Positions 1-8,007 of a stretch of 64,000 bases of DNA are shown here, in pieces (positions within the stretch are counted from its first letter, which is position 1; the number at the start of each line of letters is the position of its first letter). The position numbers were made by a program, and so were the translations under genes. Source of the stretch: Pseudomonas aylmerensis. Its GTDB lineage: Bacteria; Pseudomonadota; Gammaproteobacteria; Pseudomonadales; Pseudomonadaceae. Under the pieces are notes generated by a model, which did not search any database, was not told the DNA's origin, and worked only from the letters and a program-made list of their open reading frames with translations. The stretch lies in contig NZ_MAUE01000013.1 of the NCBI RefSeq assembly GCF_001702265.1, forward strand, positions 154,334 through 218,333, read 5' to 3'.

Positions 1-43
1 CTGACCAGTGACATGGATTTTGATGTTTTTCAGGAGTTACCCA

Positions 44-469
44 ATGGAGTTGAAGACGATGAAGACCAGCACTGCCAAATCCTCGTTTAACCATCTGCGC
101 GGGCTCAAGTTGGCCGCGCTGGCAATCGGCACCAGCTTCGTTTTGGCTGGCTGCGCCGGCAACCCGCCGACCGAGCAGTACGCAGTTACCCAATCGGCGG
201 TGAACAGCGCTGTCAGCGCCGGCGGCACCGAGTACGCAGCCGTAGAAATGAAGTCGGCTCAGGACAAGCTCAAGCAAGCCGAGATTGCCATGCACGACAA
301 GAACTACGACGAAGCCCGTCGCCTGGCTGAACAAGCCGAGTGGGACGCTCGCGTCGCTGAGCGTAAAGCCCAGGCCGCCAAAGCCGAACAGGCTGTGAAG
401 GACTCCCAGAAAGCTGTTCAGGAGCTGCGTCAGGAAGGCATGCGCCCGGCTGTTATCAAGCAGCAATAA
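44..469 (+). CDS. DUF4398 lipoprotein
   Basis: Small outer-membrane-type lipoprotein of 141 residues. The N-terminus is a lipoprotein signal with lipobox VLAGC at about residues 35-39, and the mature part is an Ala/Lys/Glu-rich helix typical of DUF4398 (coiled-coil prediction likely across residues 65-135). The ATG at 44 is chosen because AGGAG lies 7 bases upstream; in-frame GTG at 8 has no such site. It is followed after 55 bp by an OmpA-type lipoprotein that also begins with a DUF4398-like stretch, so the two probably act together at the envelope and peptidoglycan. The exact role is unknown. Confidence 0.85.
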   Translation: MELKTMKTSTAKSSFNHLRGLKLAALAIGTSFVLAGCAGNPPTEQYAVTQSAVNSAVSAGGTEYAAVEMKSAQDKLKQAEIAMHDKNYDEARRLAEQAEWDARVAERKAQAAKAEQAVKDSQKAVQELRQEGMRPAVIKQQ

Positions 470-524
470 GCCGCCGCCCCTGATTGCAATGCACCCGATA
501 TCGAATTGAAAGGACGACACGACT

Positions 525-1310
525 ATGCGTAAACAATTGATGATCCCTGCCCTGCTGGCGATGAGCGTTGCCTTGGCGGCGTGCTCCACCCCGCCGAACG
601 CGAACCTGGAAAATGCACGGACCAACTTCTCGGCCCTGCAAGCCAACCCGAATGCCACCAAGGTAGCGGCGCTGGAAACCAAGGACGCCCAGGACTGGCT
701 GGACAAGGCTGACAAGGCCTACCGCGACAAGGAAGACCAGAAGAAAGTCGACCAGCTGGCCTACCTGACCAACCAGCGCGTTGAAGTGGCGAAAGACACC
801 ATCGTGCTGCGCGAATCCGAAGCCAAGCTGAAAAACGCCGGCGACGAACGTGCTCGCGCCCTGCTGCAAGCCCGTGACGCGCAGATCAAGCAACTGCAGG
901 ACAGCCTGAATGCCAAGCAGACCGATCGCGGTACGCTGGTCACTTTCGGTGACGTGCTGTTTGCCACCAACAAGTCCGACCTGAAATCCAGCGGCCTGGT
1001 GAACATCACCAAGCTGGCGCAGTTCCTGCGCGACAACCCGGACCGCAAAGTGATCGTCGAAGGCTACACCGACAGCACCGGTTCCGACTCGTACAACCAG
1101 AGCCTGTCCGAGCGTCGTGCGGCTTCCGTGCAGCGTGCACTGGCTCAGCAAGGCGTGGACATCTCGCGCATCGTGACCCAGGGCTATGGCAAGGAATACC
1201 CGGTTGCCGATAACAGCAGCGTATCGGGCCGTGCCATGAACCGCCGCGTCGAAGTGACCATCTCCAACGACAACCAGCCAGTCAAACCACGTTCGTCCGT
1301 CGCGAACTGA
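525..1310 (+). CDS. OmpA-family lipoprotein (DUF4398 plus OmpA domain)
   Basis: Lipoprotein of 261 residues that should tether the outer membrane to peptidoglycan. A signal peptide ends at lipobox LAAC (residues 17-20). Residues 25-135 are a charged helical DUF4398-like region, and residues 140-250 form an OmpA C-terminal domain with the peptidoglycan-binding signature GYTDSTGSDSYN followed by LSERRA and, near the end, NRRVEV. An SD-like AAAGGA lies about 9 bases before the ATG. It is co-directional with the preceding DUF4398 lipoprotein and ends at a hairpin terminator, suggesting a two-gene operon. Confidence 0.92.
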   Translation: MRKQLMIPALLAMSVALAACSTPPNANLENARTNFSALQANPNATKVAALETKDAQDWLDKADKAYRDKEDQKKVDQLAYLTNQRVEVAKDTIVLRESEAKLKNAGDERARALLQARDAQIKQLQDSLNAKQTDRGTLVTFGDVLFATNKSDLKSSGLVNITKLAQFLRDNPDRKVIVEGYTDSTGSDSYNQSLSERRAASVQRALAQQGVDISRIVTQGYGKEYPVADNSSVSGRAMNRRVEVTISNDNQPVKPRSSVAN

Positions 1311-1330
1311 TGGCCTGATGCTGGATAAAA

Positions 1331-1353
1331 AAACCCACCTTACGGTGGGTTTT
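1331..1353. terminator. Bidirectional intrinsic terminator
   Basis: Inverted repeat AAACCCACC/GGTGGGTTT with a short loop. On the plus strand it ends the OmpA lipoprotein unit. On the minus strand it is followed by a run of seven T and lies two bases past the stop of the 64-residue minus-strand ORF, which supports that ORF being transcribed. Confidence 0.85.
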
Positions 1354-1354
1354 C

Positions 1355-1549
1355 TTATGGATTGCCAAACTGGATAGGACGGTGTGTGTCCTCGTCCGGC
1401 ATCTTCATCTTCTGGTCCTGTTTCTGGTCCTGTGCAGTCCGCCGCTCAAGATCTACATGGCACCGGCTCATATTCAGCAGGTTGCGAAATGCCTGACTTT
1501 CAGGATTTGCCGGATGTACGGGAGGTACAGGATTTGCAATTATCGCCAC
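1355..1549 (-). CDS. Small ORF downstream of an Hrp box (candidate type III substrate)
   Basis: Unrecognised 64-residue ORF with a GTG start. I call it because it is framed by signals: a perfect Hrp box ends 36 bases upstream (1585-1612) and a terminator with a T run begins 2 bases after the stop. The N-terminus (MAIIANPVPP) has aliphatic residues at positions 3-4 and no acidic residue in the first 12, which resembles type III secretion signals. The C-terminal half is polar and charged (QDQKQDQKMKMPDEDTH). The ribosome site before the GTG is weak (GAGAAA placed very close), so the start is uncertain. The type III role is inference. Confidence 0.45.
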   Translation of the reverse strand: MAIIANPVPPVHPANPESQAFRNLLNMSRCHVDLERRTAQDQKQDQKMKMPDEDTHRPIQFGNP

Positions 1550-1584
1550 TTTCTCGGCCCTGATCTGAGTAAGTTACACCGCTT

Positions 1585-1612
1585 TGTGTGGCGCCTTACG
1601 CGATATGGTTCC
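1585..1612 (-). promoter_or_regulatory. Hrp box 2 (HrpL-type promoter)
   Basis: On the minus strand the sequence reads GGAACC, 15 bases, then CCACACA, a perfect match to GGAACC-N15/16-CCACNNA recognised by the ECF sigma factor HrpL. It points at the 64-residue ORF starting at 1549. Confidence 0.75.
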
Positions 1613-1691
1613 AAAAAATCTTGGCTCAGCATTATCGTTCGGTCGTTGACCAAATCCCGCCCATGGCGGGCGGGCTTTGCAGAGATGGCAA

Positions 1692-2039
1692 TCAGCCGCC
1701 GACTTTGCTGGAACCCTGGTAGTCGGGCGACTGGATTTGGCCGCCGCCCTGTGAGCCACCTTGACTGTCTTGTGAGCCCTGGCCATTTTGTGCACCTTCA
1801 CCGCCCTGAGCACCTTGAGCCTTTTCTGCAAGCAGTTTCTTCAGTAGCTTCTCCAGCTCTTCAATGCTACCCCCGCCCCCAGCTCCACCGCTTCCCTGGC
1901 TGCCCTGGGAACCTTGTGACTGTTGCTTGATTTTGTTTTGTACGTCCTGAATCTGCTGATCAAGGCTTTGCTGGGGACCTTGGCCACCACCAATGCCTGA
2001 CAAGCCCGTTGAACCCGATACACCGTTGATACCTGACAT
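1692..2039 (-). CDS. Gly/Gln/Ser-rich harpin-like protein
   Basis: Protein of 115 residues dominated by Gly, Gln and Ser, with no Cys or Trp and no signal peptide. It has a polar helix at about residues 25-42 (SLDQQIQDVQNKIKQQ), a Gly/Ser linker, a second strongly helical stretch at about 58-74 (IEELEKLLKKLLAEKAQG) and a Gly/Gln/Ser tail. This composition (Gly-rich, Cys-free, acidic/helical patches) is that of harpins, type III helper proteins such as Hpa1/HrpZ. ATG 2039 is preferred over ATG 2060 because CTGGAG lies 9 bases before it. A perfect Hrp box lies 64 bases upstream. The harpin function is inference from composition plus promoter; I do not recognise a specific family. Confidence 0.6.
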   Translation of the reverse strand: MSGINGVSGSTGLSGIGGGQGPQQSLDQQIQDVQNKIKQQSQGSQGSQGSGGAGGGGSIEELEKLLKKLLAEKAQGAQGGEGAQNGQGSQDSQGGSQGGGQIQSPDYQGSSKVGG

Positions 2040-2069
2040 AAATGCAAACTCCAGACTCATTAATTAAAA

Positions 2070-2100
2070 AAGGACTGATCAGTCGCTCCGATCAGTCCTT
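2070..2100 (-). terminator. Hairpin with T run in front of the harpin-like gene
   Basis: Perfect 11-bp stem AAGGACTGATC/GATCAGTCCTT with a 9-base loop, followed on the minus strand by TTTTTT. It can terminate the upstream hydrolase/small membrane protein unit. It also lies between Hrp box 1 and the harpin-like start, so it would form part of that transcript's leader. Confidence 0.7.
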
Positions 2101-2102
2101 AG

Positions 2103-2130
2103 TCTGTGGCGGGTAAATAAAGATGGTTCC
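2103..2130 (-). promoter_or_regulatory. Hrp box 1 (HrpL-type promoter)
   Basis: Minus strand reads GGAACC, 15 bases, CCACAGA: a perfect Hrp box, 64 bases before the ATG of the harpin-like protein. The 15-base spacing equals that of the second box 500 bp downstream. Confidence 0.75.
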
Positions 2131-2209
2131 GGTCAGCAACGGGTCGCACATGCAGCAAGGGACTAATCGCCAGGTTCAATGGCGTTTTCCCACGGGGCGA
2201 TGTGCCAGC

Positions 2210-2536
2210 TCACTGCTGCAGTTGCGGGGTTTCCTGGCCCAGGCAACGTACCGCCTGCTTCTTGTTATTGACCAGCACGCCACTCAAGCCTTTTTGCTCG
2301 GTGTCGAACATCACCAGCACGCCGTCGACGCACTGCGCCACCTGCGCGGCCGGGGTCAGCGAGATCTTGTAGTCTTCGCCGGGCACGGTCTTGAGCAGGG
2401 TGAAATCGCTGAGCAGCAGCGCATCTTCCGGCTTGGCGAAGTGCAGGTAGCCGTAGTACCACAGGCAGCCGACAGTACCGATGATGGTGCCGATGCCGGT
2501 GAGGATCAGCGGGATCATGTTGCGTTCTTCGCTCAT
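2210..2536 (-). CDS. Small inner-membrane protein
   Basis: Conserved-looking 108-residue protein of unknown function. One hydrophobic segment at about residues 7-27 (MIPLILTGIGTIIGTVGCLW) anchors a soluble C-terminal part of about 75 residues. Its ATG overlaps the stop of the upstream alpha/beta hydrolase by 4 bases, so the two are translationally coupled. No catalytic motif seen. Confidence 0.75.
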   Translation of the reverse strand: MSEERNMIPLILTGIGTIIGTVGCLWYYGYLHFAKPEDALLLSDFTLLKTVPGEDYKISLTPAAQVAQCVDGVLVMFDTEQKGLSGVLVNNKKQAVRCLGQETPQLQQ

Positions 2537-3438
2537 TGCGGGCTCTCTGATGAATCAACTTTAGAATCGGGATAATTCGGGATTTCGCCCAGCCGACGCA
2601 GGCCGTTGAAGTGCTGCGGGTCATCCAGGTAACGCAGCATCACGGTTTGCCAGGTCTTGTCGGCAAAGGTCTGCACGTGGCCACCGCGCGTCAACTGCAA
2701 CACCCGAGGTGGCGGCGCGGCCTGGTACAGGCGGATGCCGTTGGCCACCGGCACAATCGGGTCATCCAGGCTGTGGAACAGCAGCTTGGGCACACCGGTC
2801 AGTTGCGGCATGGCGCGGATCGCACTGTCGCCATCCGGCACCAGCCAGGACAACGGCACCTGAAACGGCCATGTTAACCAGGAGGTGCTCAGGGCGAATT
2901 GTCCTACGTCACGATAACTGGCGGGCACGCCGTCCAGCACCAGGGCCCTGAGCTGCGCCTGTCGTTCCGGGTGGGCCGCCAGGTAATGCACCGCCAGCGC
3001 GCCGCCGAGGCTTTGACCGAGGACGATCAGCGGCTGGCCCCGGGTCTCGGGGGCCTGGTCGAGCCAGCTGAAGGCAGCATCCATGTCCTGATAGACCGCC
3101 GGCAACGACGGCTTGCCCTGCGACAGCCCATAACCGCGATAGTCCAGCAGCAGCACCTGGTAGCCCTGCTCCGGCAACCACCAACTGCCACCCAGGTGCC
3201 AGGCCAGGTTGCCGCCGTTACCGTGCAGGTGCAGCACTGTGCCCTTGAGCGGCACGCCGGGCTTGGCCGGCAGCCACCAGGCATGCAGCTTGACCCCGTC
3301 GGCGGTGGTGACTGTGACGTCGCGGTAGTCCAGGTGGGCTTTTTCCGGCGTGAACGGCAGCCCGGGCTCGGGATAGAACAGCAGTGAGCTGCAGCCGTTC
3401 AATGTGAGTAGCAGGCATAGAATGCCGAGGATTCTCAT
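2533..3438 (-). CDS. Alpha/beta hydrolase, membrane-anchored
   Basis: Serine hydrolase of 301 residues of the BEM46/YfhR type. The N-terminus is a lipoprotein-like signal (LTLNGCSS, Cys at about 16), so the enzyme is probably envelope-bound. The oxyanion region is HGNGGN (about residues 73-78), the nucleophile elbow is GQSLGG (about 141-146), the acid is likely in SLDDP (about 229) and the base in GGHV (about 253). Substrate is unknown (an ester or thioester). It overlaps the next gene by 4 bases. Confidence 0.85.
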   Translation of the reverse strand: MRILGILCLLLTLNGCSSLLFYPEPGLPFTPEKAHLDYRDVTVTTADGVKLHAWWLPAKPGVPLKGTVLHLHGNGGNLAWHLGGSWWLPEQGYQVLLLDYRGYGLSQGKPSLPAVYQDMDAAFSWLDQAPETRGQPLIVLGQSLGGALAVHYLAAHPERQAQLRALVLDGVPASYRDVGQFALSTSWLTWPFQVPLSWLVPDGDSAIRAMPQLTGVPKLLFHSLDDPIVPVANGIRLYQAAPPPRVLQLTRGGHVQTFADKTWQTVMLRYLDDPQHFNGLRRLGEIPNYPDSKVDSSESPQ

Positions 3439-3490
3439 CCGTTGAAGCCTCGTGAGTAGTTAAACAACACATCTGAATAACGCCGAAACC

Positions 3491-3566
3491 CTGTAGGAGC
3501 CGGCTTGCCGGCGATGCAGGCAACTCGGTCTCCTGCAGCCATCGCCGGCAAGCCGCCAACTACAGC
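3491..3566. repeat. REP pair (inverted)
   Basis: Two inverted copies of the GTAGGAGCCGGCTTGCCGGCGAT-type REP palindrome flank a short spacer. It lies between the QEGLA gene and the hydrolase gene. Confidence 0.8.
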
Positions 3567-3576
3567 TAGATCGGTG

Positions 3577-4854
3577 TTAAAGGATATTCGAGTAATCCGC
3601 CTCGATCCGGTCCAGGCTCAAGTGGTTGAGGAAGTTGGAGAAGCACATCCACGCCGCCAGCGCATTCATGTCGCGAAACTGCTCGGGCAGGTACTTGGGC
3701 GGCACCACCAGGCCCTCGTCCACCAGCTGGCGCAGGGTGCGCATGTCTTCCAGCGTGGTCTTGCCGCAGAACAGCAGCGGCACTTGTTCCAGCTTGCCCT
3801 TGCGCACGGCCAGCTGGATGTAGTTGTAGACCATGATAAAGCCTTTCAGGTAGGACAAGTCCTTGGTGAAAGGCAGACCGGTCGGCACCGAGCCACGGAA
3901 TACGCGACTGGCGTTGCCGTAGCTTTCGGCCATCTCAAACCCCTGCTCACGGAAGAATTCGAACACCTGCAGGAAGTCGGCGCCCTCTTCCACCATGTGG
4001 ATGGCGCGGGTGCGGTTGGTGAGCTTGCGCAGGCGGCTCGGGTAGGAGGCGAAGGTGATGATCTCCATCAATATCGCCAGGCCTTCCTGGGTCACGGTGG
4101 ACGACGGCGGGCCCTTGGACAGAAAGGTGCAGATCGGCTGGTTCTGGCCATTGAGCGTGGTGCCGACGTGCACCAGGCCTTCATGCACTTCCAGCGCACG
4201 CACGTCGCGCTCGTTGAACATCGCGTCGGCGCGGATCTTGATGTAGTCGGCGCCCGCCGCTGCATCGGCGACGATACCGTCGGACTCGAACACGCGGATG
4301 GTCTCTTCGGCCTCGCCAAACACCCGGTTCAGGCGGGTTTGCAGCAGCGCCACGGCGTCCTTGGCGGTGAGGGTCTTGGCTTCGTCCTTGAGGTCGCCAC
4401 GCCCGTCGATGTTGTTCAGGTAGTCGGAGAGCATCAGGCCCAGGTCCGCCAGGGTCGGGTCGCCGGCGTGAAAGGCATCGGAGGCGGCGCCGTACAGCTC
4501 CTGGGAGATCAGGCCAAAGTCCTCGGTGCCACGGGCCTCGAGCATGCGCACCACCATGCGGTACTCCTTGCACATGCGGCGCATGATCTGCCCCACCGGG
4601 CTGAACTGGCCGAGGCGGCGCGTGATGTCACGCTCGATGTTCTGGAACTCCAGCTTCACTGCGCTGGAATCGAACGACAGCGGCCGGTTGAGGTAATAGT
4701 CGCGGTCCACGGCGGGCAGTTCCTTGCCCTTGGCCTTGAGAAATCCCTGGCGAATGTTTTCGTCCCATTTCACCGCGTCGAGGACGCGAATCGGTGTTTG
4801 CGCCAGCACAATGCGATCAGACAAGGTGCGTATCGTCTGCTGGTAATCGTCCAC
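3577..4854 (-). CDS. QEGLA-motif (DUF1704/KiaA1895-type) protein
   Basis: Protein of 425 residues matching the family named flavohemoglobin expression-modulating QEGLA motif protein, related to tyrosine/MATCAP metallocarboxypeptidases. Visible hallmarks are VHEGLVHVGTTLNGQ (about residues 222-236) with the HExxxH metal-binding pattern (HEGLVH) and TQEGLAILMEI (about 255-265), whose Glu is the expected third ligand. No signal peptide is seen. It follows a lipoprotein gene by 20 bp in an apparent operon. Physiological role is unclear; a peptidase is the most likely activity. Confidence 0.85.
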   Translation of the reverse strand: MDDYQQTIRTLSDRIVLAQTPIRVLDAVKWDENIRQGFLKAKGKELPAVDRDYYLNRPLSFDSSAVKLEFQNIERDITRRLGQFSPVGQIMRRMCKEYRMVVRMLEARGTEDFGLISQELYGAASDAFHAGDPTLADLGLMLSDYLNNIDGRGDLKDEAKTLTAKDAVALLQTRLNRVFGEAEETIRVFESDGIVADAAAGADYIKIRADAMFNERDVRALEVHEGLVHVGTTLNGQNQPICTFLSKGPPSSTVTQEGLAILMEIITFASYPSRLRKLTNRTRAIHMVEEGADFLQVFEFFREQGFEMAESYGNASRVFRGSVPTGLPFTKDLSYLKGFIMVYNYIQLAVRKGKLEQVPLLFCGKTTLEDMRTLRQLVDEGLVVPPKYLPEQFRDMNALAAWMCFSNFLNHLSLDRIEADYSNIL

Positions 4855-4874
4855 CGCTACTTCCTCTTTAAACG

Positions 4875-5423
4875 TTATTTGCCCGCACGCTGGTAGCGCA
4901 CGGCTTCAACGAACACATCGGCATTGGCCGGGTCATCCAGGTAGGCAAACACCTGGTCCATGGGGCTGTCCACCCGCACGCCGGCGCCTTCGACGGTCTC
5001 CACGGTGCTGCCATGCAAGGCGCGCTGGCCGATCGCCTGATGGATCTGCTCGAGGTCGAGGTTGTAGACCACCAATTCGTGTTTTTCATCGAACTCGAAT
5101 CCCGCGAGGATGTAATTGCCACCCAGCTTGGCCGGCAACCGCGCCGACAGGTACCAGCGACTACCATGCCGCGACACCGTAAACAGGTACTCATCGCGCT
5201 GGCCAGGCTTGGCTGTAGGGTAGCTCACGGCTTTATAACGGTGCTCGCCGGCGTGGGTGATGTGCAGGTTGAGCGGCTCGCCCCAGGCATTCTTGCTCGT
5301 CCATTGGCCGAGCAGTTCCTCCGGCGCGGCTTCCCGGGCCGGCAGCGGGTCCTTGAAAGTCACCAGGCAACCGCTGAGCAACAGGAACGACAGAGCGATG
5401 ACCGCGACACGCCAGGCTTTCAT
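4875..5423 (-). CDS. Hypothetical lipoprotein
   Basis: Lipoprotein of 182 residues. Signal sequence ends at lipobox LLSGC (about residues 15-19). The mature part looks beta-rich, with several aromatic strand-like segments (QWTSKNAWGEPLNLHITH). The ATG at 5423 is preferred over ATG 5435, because GGAG lies 6 bases before it. It precedes the QEGLA gene by 20 bp and is probably co-transcribed. Function unknown. Confidence 0.8.
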   Translation of the reverse strand: MKAWRVAVIALSFLLLSGCLVTFKDPLPAREAAPEELLGQWTSKNAWGEPLNLHITHAGEHRYKAVSYPTAKPGQRDEYLFTVSRHGSRWYLSARLPAKLGGNYILAGFEFDEKHELVVYNLDLEQIHQAIGQRALHGSTVETVEGAGVRVDSPMDQVFAYLDDPANADVFVEAVRYQRAGK

Positions 5424-5440
5424 TGCATACTCCATAAAGT

Positions 5441-5540
5441 GTGGGAGCTGGCTCGCCTGCGATACAGGCCCGCGGTGCTTCAGATAAACCGCGGTGAGGC
5501 TATCGCAGCGGTGCGACGATTCGACAAGCCAGCGCCCACA
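5441..5540. repeat. REP pair (inverted)
   Basis: GTGGGAGCTGGCTCGCCTGCGAT and a diverged inverted copy ending AAGCCAGCGCCCACA, separated by about 50 bases. Confidence 0.75.
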
Positions 5541-5545
5541 TGAGG

Positions 5546-6262
5546 CTAGACCGAGGCCAGGACCAAATGCATGTAGCGCTTGAGAATCTCAAGCATCTCG
5601 TCAGCGGTCAGAGGCTCTGCGCCGCCCAGCAGGCCCTGATATTCCATCCGACTGATTATCGCCGTCAACACTTTGGCATCCTGTTGCGGCTCGCGGGAGC
5701 CCAATACCTGGAAAAACTGCCCGGTGCCCTGCAACAGGATCTGCTGGTGGGAGCGCACCAGCTCCGCCAGGCGCGGGTTGAGCAAGGCTTCCTGGCGAAA
5801 GGCCTGCTCGGCCATCAGGTGTTCACGGCGATTGCTGAGTTGGCGCATGACGTAGTCGGCAGTCAGTCGCGCAATGTCATCGGCCAGCTGTGAGCGCGAC
5901 GCCGGGCTGCCATCGCCATAGGCGACCATCTCGCGCAGCAGGCCTTCGTTGCGCACCCACAACTTGCCCATGAACGCAGCGCTGCGCTCCACGTATTGGG
6001 CGAAGGTATCGGTAAGCAGGTCATCGATATCCTTGAAGTAGTAGGTGGTTGCCGACAACGGCACCCCCGCCTCCGCCGCCACCGCCCGGTGGCGCACGGC
6101 CCGCACGCCGTCGCGCACCACAATGCGCATGGCCGCGTCGAGAATGTCTTGCCTGCGTTGCTCGCTGCCCCGACGGCTGGCCTTGCGGCCCTGGTACTGG
6201 ACGCTTTCAGCCACGGCAGCGGCAATGCCGGCGGCGCCTTCTTGAGCGGTTACGCGGTTCAC
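5546..6262 (-). CDS. TetR/AcrR-family transcriptional regulator
   Basis: TetR regulator of 238 residues with an unusually long, Ala-rich N-terminal extension of about 30 residues. The helix-turn-helix spans about residues 35-85 (RRQDILDAAMRIVVRDGVRA, then AGVPLSATTYYFKDIDDLL). The C-terminal ligand domain carries no recognisable specificity signature. Gene order TetR-lysS-prfB-wspR is the same as in P. aeruginosa (PA3699-PA3702). Ligand and targets unknown. Confidence 0.85.
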   Translation of the reverse strand: MNRVTAQEGAAGIAAAVAESVQYQGRKASRRGSEQRRQDILDAAMRIVVRDGVRAVRHRAVAAEAGVPLSATTYYFKDIDDLLTDTFAQYVERSAAFMGKLWVRNEGLLREMVAYGDGSPASRSQLADDIARLTADYVMRQLSNRREHLMAEQAFRQEALLNPRLAELVRSHQQILLQGTGQFFQVLGSREPQQDAKVLTAIISRMEYQGLLGGAEPLTADEMLEILKRYMHLVLASV

Positions 6263-6375
6263 GACTGATCTTCCTTATTAGAGTGACGCGGGGCGTCACG
6301 GTGTGCATTCCCACGCAGGGCACGGGAACGATCCCCTGGCGCTGTTTGCTTGACGCTTGTTAATGCCGCATAAAA

Positions 6376-6399
6376 AAGCCGCCTTATAAAAGGCGGCTT
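6376..6399 (-). terminator. Terminator of lysS
   Basis: Stem AAGCCGCCTT/AAGGCGGCTT with a 4-base loop, continuing into a T run on the minus strand, 16 bp after the lysS stop. Confidence 0.85.
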
Positions 6400-6414
6400 C
6401 GGATTTCGCTACGC

Positions 6415-7914
6415 TTACGCTTGTGGCCGCATGTGCGGGAACAAGATCACGTCGCGGATCGACGGCGAGTTGGTCAACAACATCACCAGGCGGTCGATGC
6501 CGATGCCTTCGCCCGCGGTCGGCGGCATGCCATATTCCAGGGCGCGCACGAAGTCAGCGTCGTAGTGCATGGCTTCGTCATCGCCGGCGTCCTTGTCGGC
6601 CACCTGGGCCATGAAGCGCTCCGCCTGGTCTTCCGCGTCGTTAAGCTCGGAGTAGGCGTTGGCGATTTCGCGACCACCGATGAACAGCTCGAAACGGTCG
6701 GTGACGTTCGGGTTGTCGTCGTTGCGACGAGCCAGCGGCGACACTTCGAACGGGTACTGGGTAATGAAGTGCGGCTGTTCCAGCTTGTTCTCCACCAGTT
6801 CTTCGAAAATCATCACCTGCAGCTTGCCCAGGCCTTCGAAACCCAGCACCTTGGCGCCGGCTTTCTTGGCGATGGCACGGGCCTTGTCGATGTCGGTCAG
6901 GTCGTCAGCGGTCAGCTCCGGGTTGTACTTGAGGATCGAGTCGAACACCGACAGGCGCACGAACGGCTCGCCGAAGTGGAACACCTTGTCGCCATACGGC
7001 ACGTCGGTGCTGCCCAGGACCAGCTGTGCCAGCTCGCGGAACAGTTCTTCGGTCAGGTCCATGTTGTCTTCGTAGTCGGCGTACGCCTGGTAGAACTCCA
7101 ACATGGTGAATTCAGGGTTGTGACGCGTCGAAACACCTTCGTTACGGAAGTTGCGGTTGATCTCGAACACCTTTTCAAAGCCGCCAACCACCAGGCGCTT
7201 GAGGTACAGCTCCGGCGCGATACGCAGGAACATTTCCATGTCCAGCGCATTGTGGTGGGTTTCGAACGGCTTGGCTGCGGCACCACCCGGGATGGTTTGC
7301 AGCATCGGGGTTTCGACTTCGAGGAAGTCACGCTTCATCAGGAAGCTGCGGATGTGCGCAATGACTTGCGAACGCACGCGGAAGGTCTGGCGCACGTCTT
7401 CGTTGACGATCAGGTCGACGTAGCGCTGGCGGTAACGCTGTTCGGTGTCGGTCAGGCCGTGGTGCTTGTCCGGCAGCGGGCGCAGGGATTTGGTCAGCAG
7501 GCGCACGTTGGTCATTTCGACATACAGGTCGCCCTTGCCGGAACGCGCCAGGGTGCCTTCGGCGGCGATGATGTCGCCCATGTCCCAGGTCTTCACCGAG
7601 GCCAGGGTTTCTTCGGACAGGGTTTTACGGTTGACGTAGACCTGGATGCGACCGGTCATGTCCTGGATCACCATGAACGAGCCACGGTTGAGCATGATGC
7701 GACCTGCCACCTTGACCGGAATCGCAGCCTCAGCCAGCTCTTCCTTGGTCTTGTCCGCGTACTGTTTCTGCAAGGCATCGCAGTAGTTGTCGCGGCGGAA
7801 GTCGTTGGGGAAGGCATTGCCCTTGGCGCGCTCGGCAGCAAGCTTTTCCTTGCGCAGGGCGATCAGGGAGTTTTCTTCCTGTTGCAGGGCCTGGTCGAGT
7901 TGTTGGTCGCTCAT
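6415..7914 (-). CDS. lysS: Lysine--tRNA ligase
   Basis: Class II lysyl-tRNA synthetase, 499 residues, the usual bacterial length; charges tRNA-Lys in the cytosol. An N-terminal OB-fold anticodon-binding domain (about 60-165) precedes the class II catalytic core with motif 2 around [15 protein letters not shown] and motif 3 at the end ([19 protein letters not shown]). It is separated from prfB by about 90 bp containing a REP; prfB-lysS is the classical order. Confidence 0.97.
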   Translation of the reverse strand: MSDQQLDQALQQEENSLIALRKEKLAAERAKGNAFPNDFRRDNYCDALQKQYADKTKEELAEAAIPVKVAGRIMLNRGSFMVIQDMTGRIQVYVNRKTLSEETLASVKTWDMGDIIAAEGTLARSGKGDLYVEMTNVRLLTKSLRPLPDKHHGLTDTEQRYRQRYVDLIVNEDVRQTFRVRSQVIAHIRSFLMKRDFLEVETPMLQTIPGGAAAKPFETHHNALDMEMFLRIAPELYLKRLVVGGFEKVFEINRNFRNEGVSTRHNPEFTMLEFYQAYADYEDNMDLTEELFRELAQLVLGSTDVPYGDKVFHFGEPFVRLSVFDSILKYNPELTADDLTDIDKARAIAKKAGAKVLGFEGLGKLQVMIFEELVENKLEQPHFITQYPFEVSPLARRNDDNPNVTDRFELFIGGREIANAYSELNDAEDQAERFMAQVADKDAGDDEAMHYDADFVRALEYGMPPTAGEGIGIDRLVMLLTNSPSIRDVILFPHMRPQA

Positions 7915-7945
7915 GTCTTTAAATATTCCATCTGGTTCGTTGTCC

Positions 7946-7996
7946 CCGGCCTGCGGCCGGGGATCGCCGGCAAGCCGGCTCCTACAGGGATCGCGG
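7946..7996. repeat. REP element between prfB and lysS
   Basis: Contains CCCCGGCCTGCGGCCGGGG followed by ATCGCCGGCAAGCCGGCTCC, the core of the local REP family, in the 93-bp prfB-lysS gap. Confidence 0.65.
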
Positions 7997-8007
7997 TATG
8001 GAGCCTG

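Noticed and set aside
1705..1740. Other GGAACC sites as Hrp boxes (plus 1704, plus 1909, minus 27411)
   Set aside because: No CCACNNA at 15-16 bases downstream.
1382..1930. 182-residue plus-strand ORF
   Set aside because: Runs antisense through both Hrp-box genes, no SD and no recognisable domain.
3505..4896. 463-residue plus-strand ORF
   Set aside because: Antisense shadow of the QEGLA gene; low-complexity His/Gln/Val-rich translation, no SD or family features.
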